From: Cymbidium sinense
Taxonomy: Eukaryota > Streptophyta > Magnoliopsida > Asparagales > Orchidaceae
Reading direction: 5' to 3'
Assembly: GCA_021442155.1 (NCBI GenBank)
Contig: CM038214.1
Coordinates: 53,290,514 to 53,354,513 of the forward strand
Length of the DNA: 64,000 bases
The first letter of the stretch is position 1. Each line of letters begins with the position of its first letter. The translations under genes and the position numbers were made by a program. Positions 24,254 to 36,480 of this stretch are shown here, one piece after another. Under the pieces are notes generated by a model. It searched no databases. It was given only the letters and a program-made list of their open reading frames with translations, and was not told where the DNA came from.

Positions 24254-25702
24254 TATTTGTTCTCTGGAATAGAGGAAAATATGACACCACAGAGTTTAGA
24301 AATATTTTATTTAGATGACCAAATATGACATTAAGGAATAAACATATTATCTCAAAAGATAAACATGCTTTCTTGTAATAGATTCGATCATTTCAATAAA
24401 AGACTCCTAAGGCTAATGGGTCTTTCGTGTACCAGTGTATTTTCCCCTGAACTATATAAAAAGTAGAACATGGTTTATTTTATCCTAGGATCATGGTTCC
24501 CTATAAAAGCAGGACTCTATAGTTAATTACATCTTAGGAAGGGTCTCTTTCTAAGAATACTCTCAATTAAAGAAATAAGTGATTATTCCTAAAGACTTCT
24601 AAGGTAGCTTTCAAAGGATTAATTTTTTTGGCAATACAATTGGGAGAGATCCAAATTAGAGAGAATAATTTTCAAGAGTCAAAGGAGAAAGTAGAAATGC
24701 CTATTGATACTGGGATGCCCAATAGATATTTCAACTATCTTATAATTGGGCTTCAAATTTGGGATTTAATTTTAGATTTTAAGTTGTTATTTTTTTAGAA
24801 ATCTAGGACTTAGATTCTAGTAGCACAAGACTATAGAAATGCCTAGGGTTGAAGACTTATTTCTAAAAATGACACTTCAAAACCTAGTCTACAGGTGCTT
24901 CTGGCACATGTTGGATGCTCGACCTAAATCTATCCTTGGGAATCATTGGCCATTCTCCTCACTTTAGGGAACTAGCCTATCCCTGACTCTTCTGGACTTA
25001 TAACCTGCCTGGAGAAGGCTGCCAGCTAACACCACCTATGTACATTTTAAGTTCATGAAATCAAGTCATATGAATGCAAGATGGCTAGGCTATTGCACTT
25101 TTTAGGAAAGAAATCTATGAACCTAGACTCACTCCCTAATCCTTAAGATCATGGAGGGTATGAAGATGCATCTAATTAATGTATATTTTTCATATTTTAA
25201 TAAATTTTGACTCAAGATTTATTTTAGGCCATAGGTATGCATTTATGCCTAATGCCATGCAATTAGAAATGGGTATGGTCCAAATCAAAAGGGAAAGAGA
25301 TGTTCTTCCATCATAGGCTCTCAGAGGTTAAGCCCATTCTCTCTAGAAAAGTTGGAAGCCCTCCCTTAACAAGAGTGAAATAAGATGATTATGCATGATA
25401 TTAAATATACAACATCCATAAGGGGTTGCTAAATATTTTATTATCTTGATTTAATGCCTAAGCTTTTATATGAGGTTATGAGTTATATTTATTTTTTTTG
25501 TTTTGATTGATGTAGTTTGGTAGAAAATTTAGTTTATTCTATGAGCCTACATCCAAGCATTCATCACAACATAAACATAATCACATAAAGAAACCTAGGA
25601 AAAGCATGATATTTTTATTGCACCCCAGAATAAATCAAACTAAATTAAATTATTAAAAATAGGCTAATGTCGGCACCATGCATCTCGAAGAAAGAGTGAG
25701 TT

Positions 25703-25719
25703 CTGCCCTTATACAACCC
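25703..25719 (-). promoter_or_regulatory. TATA box in A 3' LTR
   Basis: The minus strand reads GGGTTGTATAAGGGCAG, the block shared with B and C LTRs. Expected start of RNA is some 30 bases further on the minus strand, near 25680. Confidence 0.6.
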
Positions 25720-27929
25720 AGCCTAGAACTACAAGTTTAGATCTATGGGTCTTCTTTCCAGGAAAGTCTCCATCAAGGACATCCATCGGGCTCCACAGGG
25801 GACCACTACTCCATTTCCAAGTATGGTCAACTCCTGCTAATCTTAGACCCCATAGATCGTAACCTAATTCTAAGCTCAAATTTACATTTTAAAATTCAAA
25901 AAAGAAATTCTAAGCTCTACAAAATAGATGTTAGAAAATATAAATAGCACACATAGTAGTTATATTTCACAAACATATGGGCTTAGCATTAGTTGCTTGC
26001 CAAGCCCACCTGTCCTATGGACTATGCTAAGGGATTTTTTAGCACCTGTAAGCAAAAAAAAATTTTATAATTTTTTATTTATGACAGTAATCCCTTTAAC
26101 ACAATCCCCTGTTGAAAATAATCTTAAATCTAAAAAGATCTCCCTACCATCTAGCCTAATGAACAAACAAGCCTAGGCATCCAGTCTAAAGCAAAACACC
26201 ATATAGGCATGTGAAGCACAACACAACATATCATAGAAGATTAAAGAAAATCACAGAATGATCTAACCTAGATCTAGATTCCATGACCTAAATGATCTAG
26301 TGTGTGCAAAAGAGGGGTTTTTTGGCAAGGCTTTGCTAGGCTCCTTTAAGTTCAAGTTCTAATTTGGAGTTTGAATTTTTTTAATTTTTACCTTTGGTTG
26401 GTTTCAATTCAAATGGTTTAATGATTTAATTCCAATTTTTATATTCATTTTATTTGGTTAAAGTACTGCTTAAGTTTTCAAGAATGAGAAATAGAATGAA
26501 TTTCATTTTTAGGTGAAACTCACTTTATTCCACATCCTAAATCCTAATGGTGTTTCTAAAAAGTCTAACTAAGATCCTTAAGTATCTTAATTAATCCTTT
26601 TGATGATAGTTATGTATGTGATTATATTCATTCATTTATGAAATGTTGATTTGGTTTCTATTGTAAGTTTATGTTAAATTATGTTGATTTAGTTCATGTT
26701 GGATTAACCTAATGTATTTAGATTAAGATTTATATTAACTTTTAGTTAAATTTCTAACTTAATTTGATTTAAATTATTTCATTTGTTTATGACATTTAAA
26801 TTTAAGATTTGGATTAAGTTATGTTAGTTTCATTTACTTCAATCAAAATAATCTTAAGATTTGAATTCATTTTTAGATTAATTAAATTGGAGATTAATGA
26901 TTTTTGAAAGTGTTGATGGTTTCCAATTCTTAATTTAACTTAATTAAGAGTTTTATTAACTTTAGGATGAGATTGATCAATTTCTTGACTTAGGATATTT
27001 AAAGAAGTTCCTTAATAGTTTTTTTGATGTTTGATTAAGATTGATTTGAATCACCATTTAATTTAATAGATTAATCAAATTCCTTAACCCAATATTTGAC
27101 TTACATTGACCTAAGGATTTAGAAATTTAACAACTCCTAATCTAGATATCAATTGGGATTGAAAAATTTTTTAGCAAGTGGGGTTAAATGCCAATTTCAA
27201 ATGTCCAAAGTTTTACCCTAATTAGATTTTATTATTAGGGAGTAATTAGAGTTTTAATTATTTTATTAAAACCTATATTAAGCATAATTCAATGAAATTT
27301 AGTCAAGGATTTTATTTTACATGGATTCCTAACTGAAATATGTTTCCGATGAGGGTTCATTGATAATTTTTGGATCATTGGTTGATTTATTATAATTTAA
27401 TTAAGTTTTGGTTAATTATTTGAATTATTTAATTCATTTAATTGGTTAATTAAGCCAATTTGTGAATTATTAAGTTCAAATGAGTTTTAATGATTTTGTT
27501 TATAGTTCACTGAGATTTATTAAGTTGGTTTAAGGTTGTTTAGATCATTTCCATAAATTAATTTAATTAATTTTAATTTATTTAATTAAATTAAGGGTTT
27601 CGGATTGAAAATTTCATTTCTCATAAATTACAGTGATTTAAATCATCAAAAAAATTTGGAGAGTGTGCTTTAAGGTTAATTTTATTTCCCTAAAGTTTAA
27701 TTTTAATTAGATAAATGGTTAGAGAGTAATTAGGGTTTCATTTTTTAATTAAACCCAAATTAAAGCAAAAATACTCAAAAATTGGAGATTTTAATTTTCA
27801 TGGATTCCTCTCATCAAGATGAAGAGCCTTTATTTCATTTTATGATTTTTATTTATTTTTTTTGAATTTTAGAAGTTTTTGTTAATTTTTATTAATTTTT
27901 AAACTATTAATATAACTGTATTTAAATGA

Positions 27930-28100
27930 CGGTGTCCACGCGGTAAGACGGGCCTCGTGTCATGCTGACGTGGTGGTTTTGCCTCATGGTGCACCTCCAC
28001 CAAACCACGAGGGATCCCACATGGCATCGCATTAAAAGCATGCCACGTGGGATGATCCTGGACCATCTGATCGTAGATCAGATGGTCTGGATCATTCTCG
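27930..28100. promoter_or_regulatory. GC-rich island with ACGT motifs and perfect palindrome in A 3' LTR
   Basis: This stretch stands out against AT-rich flanks. It holds TGACGTGG (27966-27973), a G-box CACGTG (28044-28049) inside TGCCACGTGGGA, and the perfect inverted repeat GACCATCTGATC-GTA-GATCAGATGGTC, arms of 12 at 28061-28087. Such ACGT cores are bound by bZIP-type factors in plants; a role here is inferred. The matching part of the 5' LTR (43977-44040) is largely deleted. Confidence 0.5.
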
Positions 28101-29719
28101 TAATCCTTAAGAGGTTTAAATTAGCTAGTCTAATGTGATTAGAGCCGTCTATTCCTTTCAAAAGGAACAAAGATTTTATCCCCTACCTGGTCTGCGTAAA
28201 CCGAGAGCCATTGATAGGTTCTCTAAGTTCTCATGATCTAGGCAATGAAATTATGTGATTTCAATTGCAAAATGATCGTCAATCAATTTCCTACTGATAC
28301 TTGAGATGAAGTTTTCTTCATAAAGTACCAAGGCTAAAAAGCTTGAAAAAAGGGAAGATCGTTAATGGCATACCTTTGTTCCTTCGCTTTCAAGCCGGGA
28401 TAGATTCATTTGGCTTCAAAACACCAAGAAAAGTTTGTGTGCCAAAGGAATTGGATTCTCCTCCTTAGATTGGTCCCTTAGTTGAATTGAAGTTGTATCC
28501 ATCGGCCTTGATGGTTCACCCCCTCATCGGTGATTTGGGAGGTGGGGAATGATTCGTTTCCCCTTGGTTTTTAGTGGTGAAGGTGATGGAAGGCTTATCT
28601 TGGCTTGTGGAGGGCTCTAAGTGTGAAAATCCTTCTTGGCCATGAGCCTCTCCCCTTTTCTTTCCATCTCTTGGTTGGCTAAGATGATGGAGAGATCTTG
28701 GAATTTAGCTTCCACCCTCCCCTTTGCCTTACAAGTGTTTTCGGATGAAAAGGTGGGCAGGTGATGAGGGCAAAAATAAATTTTTTTCTCATTCCCTTTT
28801 TTTCTTTAGCTCATTCCCTTTGTATTTTTGTATGAAGTGATTAAGGGGATCAATTAGGATCTAATCAAGTTTATTAAGAAGTCCTAATTGAATCCCAATT
28901 AATTTCATAAGCTTTAGTTCAAATTGGAATTTAATTAGTATTGGAATTAAGCTTATGTGCACATCCCCTAATTATTTGTTATTTTCATTTTGGATTTAGA
29001 TTTATATCCTTCTTTATTGTTTATTTGATGATGAAATCCATTTTTATTTATTTGGGATTGAATTGATTTGAATTTCTTCATTTTATTTAACTTACTTAAC
29101 CCAAATTGGGTTTAATGAATTAAATTTTAATTCATATGGGTCAAGTGACACATTTGACCAAATTAAACCCAATGGGGAATTGGGTTATGTTCAATTATCA
29201 TTTTCAAATGATTTTGGGCAATCAAATTGGGTTCATTTTGATTTTCTTTAGATTTGAGTTCAATATGACCCATTTAGGCTATTTTGACTTATGTGATTTA
29301 ATTAGCCTAATCTAGATCTAAATGAATTCAAATATCTTTAGAATTATGATCAAATATGTTTATTTGATCACTTGAAAAATTTTGAACAATTTAATTTGAT
29401 TAAATTTTGAGTGGGTTGACTTTTGACTAGGTGGGACCCACTTAAGTCAAACCTATGTTGACTAGGTTTAACATTGGATTAATTTTTGAATTGTCATTTC
29501 AATTTGCTTTTAATTTTGATTTGATTAATTTTCATCACTTTAGCTAATCCAAATTAATCATTTAGGTGATGTCCACCTAAGTCAACTCTAGTGGAAATTC
29601 CTTAGGACACTAAGTGTAGCATCCTAAGCATTGAATTAAGAAGTTCTTATTTGAAATTAGGAAATCTTAATTATTAGTTTCAAGATTCACATTAACCTCA
29701 TTCAAAAATGAGGTCAACA

Positions 29720-31140
29720 AATGGACCCACAATATGTGTAGTGGATCGACCAGAATACACTGCACATATTGGTGTTTACCGGATTGATCAACATATAAGC
29801 ATAAGCTTAGGGTTCAAGTTTAGGATTTTAATTTAGATCTCCAATTATGTTTTGCTTTTGATTGTGAAAGATAGGTAGATGTATACATACCTTTGTCTTG
29901 AAATGTGATTCATTCCTATAAATTTAACTTCATTAAGTTCTAGGATGAACAAGAATGCTATTAGAAGTGGACCCAAAGAATGGTCTAATCCTAATGCAAT
30001 CACTATACTAAAAGAAGATGCCTTCAGGGGACTTACTCTTAATTGAGAGTGGTAGTGATCCATGTGATTAGCTAATAAGATGGGGCCAATAAGGGCATTA
30101 TCCATCCTAGTTATCTAAATGAGAGGAGTGGGATCTTTAAAGACATGATCCAATCCTCAGAATTTTAACTTAAGGGTAGGGGTCTTTAAAGACATGATCC
30201 CAACCTTAGTCATTTGAATAGGATGTCGACTGGGGAACTTACTCCTATGTTTGGCTAATAAGATGGGGTCATTAAAGGCATGATCCATCCTAGTTAGCTG
30301 AAAAGTGAGAGGGGGTCTTTAAAGACATAATCCAATCCTCAAAGTTTGGAATAGGATGCCAACTGGGGGACTTACTCCTATGTGATTTGCTAATAAGATG
30401 GGGCTATTAAGGGCATGATCCATCCTAATTAGCTAAAGAGGAGATCTTTAAAGATATGATCCAATCCTCAAAGTATAAAATAGGATGCCAACTAGGGGAC
30501 TTACTCCTATGTGATTAAGCTAATAAGATGGGGCCGTTAAGGGCATGATCCATCATAATTTGCTGAAGAGGAGAGGGGTCCTTAAAGACATGATCCAATC
30601 CTCAAAATATGGAAAAGGATGCCAACTGGGGGACTTACTCCTATTTGATTAGCTAAGATGGGGTGCATGGGTATGATCCATCCTAATAGCTAAAAAGAGA
30701 GAGAGAAAGACTTGATCCAATCCTCAGAATTTGGATCAGGAAGCCAACTGGGGGACTTACTCCTATATGATTAGCTAAAAAGATGGGGTTGTTAAGGGCA
30801 TGATCCATCATAATTAGTTAAAAGAGGATAGGGGTCTTTAAAGACATGATGCAATCCTCAAAATATAATAGGATGCCTACTGGGGACTAACTCCTATATG
30901 ATTAGCTAATAAGATGGGGTCGTTAAGGGCATGGTTCATCTTAATTAGCTTAAAAGAGGAGAGGGGTTTTTAAAGACATGATCCAATCCTCAAAATATAA
31001 TAGGATGCTTACTGAGGACTTACTATATTATTAGCTAATAAGATGGGGTTGTTAAGGGCATGATCCATTCTAACTAGTTAAAGAGAGGAGAGGGGTCTTT
31101 AAAGACATAATCCAATCCTCAGAAGTTTTGAATAGTAGAA
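29720..31140 (-). repeat. Element A 3' UTR tandem array, ~131-bp unit
   Basis: Units contain GATGCCAACTGGGGGACTTA, then CTAATAAGATGGGG, TTAAGGGCATGATCCATC and TCTTTAAAGACATGATCCAA. The GATGCC anchor recurs at about 30017, 30224, 30355, 30484, 30618, 30740, 30872 and 31003. Spacing is 122-134 except for the first interval. The array lies between the integrase stop and the 3' LTR, the place where Tat elements are known to carry tandem repeats that can seed satellites. The 86-residue frame at 29845-30105 is repeat-derived. Confidence 0.85.
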
Positions 31141-31660
31141 AAGGGATCAAAGTGATTTGATTCATATCCTAAATAGCCCATGTGACATGAAAGGGGTTTT
31201 TGATGACTTAATCCTATCATGTACACAATAGGAATGGTGCCATGAAAGGCTTGCTTCATACCTATGGAAAGAAAGAGTTAAGCCATTAAAGGCTTACTCT
31301 AAGATTATGAGATTGGTGCACAAAGGATTACTCCAAACTCAATAAGGAAAACATGAGAAGGGTGCCATGAAAGGTTTCCTCCCAACTCATGGTATGTATA
31401 GGAAAGGTGCCATAAAGGGTTTGCTCCTAACCTATAGATGACATGGATGAGGAAAAGGGGTTAAAGTAACTTAATTCCTAACCCGCAAAAGTTTTGACTA
31501 ATATGCAAAAGTCTCATGGACTTAATCCTTACTTAATTAGCCTAACCAGTGAAGGGTGATAGAAAGTCCATTTCCAAATACATTTGCAAATGAGTTCACA
31601 ACATTTCAGATAAATGATACAAGTTGATGCAAAAGCAATAAAGAGATGTAATCTTTTATT
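31141..31660 (-). other. Rest of element A 3' UTR with short repeats
   Basis: A second, shorter repeat (GGTGCCATGAAAGG, TTGCTCCTAACCTAT) recurs near 31232, 31350 and 31396. No coding sequence is seen before the integrase stop. Confidence 0.55.
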
Positions 31661-32935
31661 TTATTGATCTTTATTTGGCAACAAATTACAAGTTACACAT
31701 AATATTTCTTTAGGTAGTGTCATGATAGGTGGTATTGGACATTCACCATCACAGGTAATAAGTTGGTAAGAACCTCCTTCATAGGCATTTTCCACTATAA
31801 ATGGTCCTTCCCATGTTGGCTCCAATTTGTTGTCGATCTGGTAAGACAAAATTGGTCGTCTAAGAACCAAGACCAAGTCTCCTACTTGGAAAGTTCTAGG
31901 ACGCACCAATTTTCATGTGCTTGAACCATACATGACTAGTATAGTTCAAGGTTTTGTTGAGCTTCTAATCATCTTCCTTCAATATTTTCAAGTTCTTCCA
32001 AGCGAATTTTATGATTTTGATTTGTTGTAATATTGTTATTAACAATTATTCTCAATGAAGGTAGTTGCACTTCTAATGGAAGAACTGCTTTAATTCGAAA
32101 GACTAAAGCATATGGTGAAGACTGAGTTGGTGTCGTATATGTGGTTTGATAGGCCCATAAGACTTCAACCAACTTTTCAAGCCATTGATTTTATTTTCAT
32201 CAAGTATCTTTTTTAGAATTCTTACCAATATTTTATTAAATGCCTCAGCTAATCCATTTGCCCTAGAGTAATAAATGGTTGGGTATCTCCAGTCAATTTT
32301 ATGTCTAGCCGTAAAGTGATTTTTTTGTGTGGATCTAAAGGACAAACCATTATCGATATGATTCAGCGAGGAATGCCAAATCGATATGTGACATTTTCCT
32401 GAAAGAATTTCAACACATAATATGCTTTAACCTCTTTCAGTGGTACCGCTTCAACCAATTTGGAAAAATAATATTATAGCTAAAATGAAAATGTGTGCCC
32501 TTTTGAGGAAGGAGGATCAATAGTCCCTATGATGTCAGTATCCTAACTCTCAAAAGGCTAGAGTTATAGGGTGTAATACATTAAGTGGTTGATGTAATAC
32601 CACACCATGTACTTAGCACTAATGACAATGATGTGCAACCTTCATGCAATCATTTAGCATCGATGGCTAATAATACCCAAGTCTTTTGATCTTTAATTTT
32701 ATTTTGGGCCCAGACTGGTGTGCTCCACACAATCCAAAGTGTATCTCAGTCACAACCTTATGGGCTTCTGATTTGTCTAAACAACAGAGCCACATTTGGT
32801 CAAATGACCTACGATACAAAGCATTATTAATTAATGCATATGATAAAGTACATTTATTTATTTGATTTGCTAATGATTTATTTTCAGGAAGCCTTCCCTT
32901 ACTCAAATAGTCAATAAACAGTTGCCTCCAAATGC
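31661..32935 (-). pseudogene. Integrase of element A
   Basis: Minus strand, in order. The zinc-binding N-terminal domain is 32667-32906 (ALYRRSFDQMWL, EIHFGLCGAHQSG, KIKRLGYY). The catalytic core in pieces starts with DIIGTIDPPSSKGH near 32500-32545 (first Asp). IDNGLSF near 32330-32355 gives the second Asp, and the frame 32103-32345 ends in ANGLAEAFNKIL with the catalytic Glu. The frame 31969-32172 continues with VEVLWAYQTTYTTPTQSSPY after a frameshift near 32175. The C-terminal domain 31661-31909 has GDLVLVLRRP and LEPTWEGPFIVENAYEGGSY, the GPY/F type. The three catalytic acidic residues are still readable, but the frame is broken. Confidence 0.9.
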
Positions 32936-33059
32936 ATTCTATTTGACCTTCAGTAAGAGTGGCTATTCTTTACATTTCTTCTTGCCTATTAATGTAATTT
33001 AAATCTATAGGAGACAAAACCTGTTGATTTTAAACTTCTATAGAAATTGATTCTTTTTC

Positions 33060-33480
33060 TAGGAATGTGGTTTCTTTGGCTAGTTTAGCCAAAGCATCTG
33101 CTATTGAATTTGTGAGATATTCTACATAGGGTTACATATGGAATCTTTTCATGTAGTTTCATTGTATATTGATGATAACTGAAGAGCTTTGGATGCAAAA
33201 CCTTATAGATTCCGCTTACTTGGTTTATAACCAATTGGGAATCTCCAAAAAATTTATATTTTTAATTTTCATAAGGATCACCAGCTCTAATCCAGTAATA
33301 AGAGCCTCATATTCAGCTTCATTGATTGTATAAGGCTCAGGAAAATGATATGAATATCTCATCATTCCTTTTTCTGGGGTTATAAAGATTAACATAATTA
33401 CTGCCTTCCCTCGGATAGATTAGTTTGATTCTTTATCTTTTCTTGATGATGATGCACCATCAAAGTATAATTCCCAGGTG
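33060..33480 (-). pseudogene. Second (archaeal-type) RNase H of element A
   Basis: In broken minus-strand frames: ELYFDGA at about 33455-33475, NEAEYEAL at 33303-33332, GDSQLVINQ at 33220-33246, and ADALAKLAKE at 33077-33108. The four blocks hold the D-E-D-D metal-binding residues in RNase H order. This additional RNase H between the gypsy-type one and integrase is characteristic of Tat/Ogre elements. It would remove RNA from RNA-DNA hybrids during reverse transcription. In-frame stops make it inactive. Element B has lost this domain. Confidence 0.8.
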
Positions 33481-33689
33481 GCATTAGGTTCACCTTCCAA
33501 TGTTATGATATGTTCATATGGGAGATCATTATTTAAAGGAGACCCTTCAAGCATAGGGTGTGTTAAAGAAATCTATCACTATTTTATCTTTTTATAGCAT
33601 GAAGAGAATATAAGTGATCTAAAATTGCAATAAAATCATTGACCATAGTGCTAAACACTCAGACATCATACATGTCATGAGATATTAAA

Positions 33690-33965
33690 AAGGATTCACC
33701 CTTGAAATCAGGTTGACCTTATGAGAAAGCATATAATGCCTCAGTTTCTGAGCAACAAAAACTAAGGCTAATCAATGTTTCTCAATAGATTGAAAATTCT
33801 TTTCTATTGGGATGAGCCTGTGACTTAGATAATAAAGGGCATTTTCCTTTCCTTCTTTATTTATTTGAGCTAATAAAGCCCCAAGAGATTCTTCCGTAGC
33901 TACAATAAGAATTAATGGCTTTCCTAGAATTAGGCAAGCCTAAAATAGAAGGATTCATTAAATAT
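33690..33965 (-). pseudogene. Gypsy-type RNase H of element A
   Basis: Following RT, the minus strand reads PLILIVATEESLGALLAQI, GKENALYYLSHRL, IEKNFQSIEKH and LALVFVAQKLRHYMLSHKV. These are the usual blocks of the RNase H attached to Ty3/gypsy RT. The first block lacks a clear catalytic Asp, consistent with the reported weakening of this domain in elements with a second RNase H. One stop falls inside the IEKH-LALVF block. Confidence 0.75.
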
Positions 33966-34800
33966 TGCTTTAAGTTTTGAAGGAACCCTGGCTTTTTTCA
34001 TCCTAAATAAATTTGGAATCTTTCTTCAATAATGCTGCAAAGGGTTGACAATTTTTAGATAAATTTGATATGAATCTCCTTAGATATGCAAGTCTTCCCT
34101 GGAATGATCTTAGTTATGTAAGACTTCTAGGTGGCAGCATTTCTATAATGGCTTTTATCTTTTCTGGATAAATTTCTATCCCATGATGCCACACTACAAA
34201 CCCTAAGAATTTTCCTGAAATCACTCCATAGGATTCATCCTTAAGTAATAGTGGTGCAATCGACAAAAAATGACCTGTAAATCATAGAAAATGATCTTAT
34301 TTTATTTTACTTTTAATAACTAGATCATCAATATAACATTCAACTTGATTATGAATCAAGTCATCAAATATTCTAATCATAGCTCTTTGATAAGTAGCTT
34401 TAGCATTTTTGAGATCGAATGGCATGACCGTGTAACAGAAAATCCCTATAGGAGTTATGAACATCGTGTGCTTTTAATCTTCTAAGGACATCTTAATTTG
34501 ATTATATAGATGATCCATCCATAAATGAAAAGATCTCATGCAAAGAGGCTATGTCGACCATGAGTTTTGGTATAGGTAAAGGGAACTCATCTTTGGGACA
34601 AGCCTTATTTAGATCTCTAAAGTTAATGCAGATGCGTATTTGACCATTCTTCTTTTTTACTGAAACTATGGCTACCAAATTAGGGTATTGTTCCTCCCAT
34701 ATAAAGCCAACATCAATTAGTTTCTTTATTTCAATGATCACTTGTTGTTCTACTTCTAGGTGCATCCGCCTAGGAGTCTACTTCATTGGGATGACTTCAA
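33966..34800 (-). pseudogene. Reverse transcriptase of element A
   Basis: The frame 34502-34765 carries EIKKLIDVGFIWEEQYPN, VSVKKKNGQIRICINFRDL, NKACPKDEFPLPIPKLMVD and FSFMDGSS. Then, in shifted frames, come YNQIKMSL, GIFCYTVMPFDLKNAKATYQ, the catalytic CYIDDLVIKSK at about 34305-34345, GKFLGFVVWHHGIEI near 34190-34225, and RSFQGRLAYLRRFISNLS near 34060-34100. All RT blocks from fingers to thumb are present, with stops between them. It is the best copy for judging what B has lost. Confidence 0.9.
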
Positions 34801-35670
34801 GTTTAATTCCTACTTTGTGGATAACTATATCCTGGGATAAACCTAGCATTTCATCATAACTCCAGGCAAAGCAATCTTTATACTCAAAGATTAAAGTGAT
34901 TATCTCTTTAGAATCTTCTAGACCCAGAAAGAGCTAATAAAAGTCAATTTGGGTTCTCAAGAGTTCCTAGGTTAACCTCCTTTAATTCATCTATAAGATT
35001 TTATTTCCTCCACATACTCAGGTGGTGCATTCTAAAGTGAATCATCTTTGGATTCCTTCATGGTTTTTATGAATGAATCTTCTAGAAGAGTAGAAGAGAC
35101 TTCAAAGAGTTAATCTTCTTGACGATTACTTATCATTAAACAATGTTTTGTATCATCAAATGATTCAATAGTACCAAACCCAATGCCAGCTTTAGAATGG
35201 AAGTTTCTATATTTTTAATTCCATAAGCTTTCCATGTGTTAGGCTTTATCTTTGGCCAAACATTTATGATAGAACCATGTTTCACAGAATTCCTTACACA
35301 AGTTGAATACCAGTCAAAAGGAAGTTCCATTATTTCATTGAAAGATGGTTCTTCAAGCTTTACATCTCCTTTTGAGCTTGAAGAACTGGGTACAGAATAA
35401 AATTTTGCTGACCTCCCACTTCTCCTGATAGGTTAGGGGCTACTTTGACCTCTAATTAAGATATTTTATTTTGATTTAAAGGAGTCAAAGTTAAAGTATC
35501 CACATAATTTTTCAATTTTTTATATGTCGAAAGCTCAGGCTCTTCCTTTAATGTTTTGATTTCTTCTTTGTTAGTGTCTAATTCTAAGGAAATCTCAAAC
35601 TTTATTGAAGCATTTCTATGATTGGATTCTTCATCTGAGTTGGATTCTAAATCACTATGAATTACTGGAG
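34801..35670 (-). pseudogene. Protease-RT linker of element A
   Basis: The frame 35136-35330 (MELPFDWYSTCVRNSVKHG) is homologous to 21452-21886 of element B. The rest is broken and acidic/Ser-rich. No enzymatic domain is recognised. If these elements are spliced like described Ogre elements, the intron should lie in this protease-RT interval; no convincing splice pair was found by eye. Confidence 0.6.
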
Positions 35671-35717
35671 GTTCTTTTTCTTTTTCTTTTTCTTTTTCCT
35701 CTTTTTCTTTCTTTTCA
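35670..35717 (-). repeat. (GAAAAA)n microsatellite in element A
   Basis: Plus strand TTCTTTTTCTTTTTC repeated; the minus strand encodes KEKEKEKE-type residues. It lies at the same place between protease and RT as the longer tract at 22276-22376 in B. The plus-strand Phe-rich frame 35657-35911 is an artefact. Confidence 0.8.
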
Positions 35718-35889
35718 TCGTTCTTGATTATTGTACTTTATGCTTCAACAATGATGAATTCCACAGAATCAAATCTAGGTTTCTTAGGCATATAGTAAAT
35801 AGTATCTTCATAGAGCTCAATCTCATGAATAGAGAATCGTTGTACATCTCCTTTTATAACATATTCCACTCCATCCTGAGTGTACTTAA

Positions 35890-36480
35890 TACACTGGTGG
35901 AGTCAAGATGAAACCATTCTATACTCATGGATCCAAGGTCTGCCTAAGAGAGCATTAAAGGAAGTTTCTAAGTCTATAATGTGAAATTTAGCTTCAATTT
36001 TTAATCCTTCTTTTACAAATAATAGAGTGATTGAACCTAAAGCTTTTTCACCTATTTCATTAAATCCCCTTAATAACATCTTATCAGAGCTAAGTCTTTT
36101 GCTATCAACTTTAAGAATGCTAATGTTCTAGAGTTCATGATGTTAACAGATGCACCAAGATCCACTAGAACTCTTGATAATCTTATATTTTCAATTTTTA
36201 TAGAAATATAGAAATGGTCACTAGTTCCCAAAAGTAGATCCTCATCGGAGAAAGTAACTCTGGGATCTCCTTAATGAAATGGGCCTTTTCTGAGAAAGTA
36301 GCTGCTAGTTGAGTCAAGCATATCTCTGGATCAAGTAATGAATATACTAGTGACTCTCTCATTTCTTTTGAAAGAATGAAGCATCATAAATACTTAATCT
36401 AGCAGGGAGCTTCCAAAGATGGGCTAGAACATTATAATCTACTTTGGGAACCTTTGTTTCTTCTAGTATTTCTTTAAGTG
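35890..36480 (-). pseudogene. Aspartic protease region of element A
   Basis: The minus strand at about 36118-36186 reads RVLVDLGASVNIMNSRTLAF, the retropepsin active-site region, with D-L-G at the catalytic triplet where B and D have D-P-G. At 36360-36430 it reads like the upstream block (leading into ILAHLWKLPARLSIYD in broken frame). Downstream at 35890-35960 the block ALLGRPWIHEYRMVSS and LHQCIKYTQDGVEYVIKGD is well kept. Stops interrupt the region. Confidence 0.7.

Larger units (their letters stand above)
24254..29719 (-). repeat. Element A 3' LTR (5.47 kb)
   Basis: It aligns with 40331-45630. Matching blocks include TGACACCACA near 24282/40360, AATGGGTCTTTCGTGT near 24415/40494, and GAATTAAGAAGTTCTTATTT near 29634/45544. 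It ends GAGGTCAACA. In plus orientation its first bases are TATTTGTTCTCTGG against CATTGGTGCTCTGG in the other LTR, so the expected terminal TG seems mutated in both. Contains a TATA box, a GC-rich island with a perfect palindrome, and a GGTCAA-rich zone. Short ORFs such as 25928-26176 have no homologous meaning. Confidence 0.9.

Noticed and set aside
29720..29760. Polypurine tract expected next to the 3' LTR of A
   Set aside because: The minus strand just before the LTR is not a clear purine run in A, and B at 16641-16680 is no better, so no tract was annotated.
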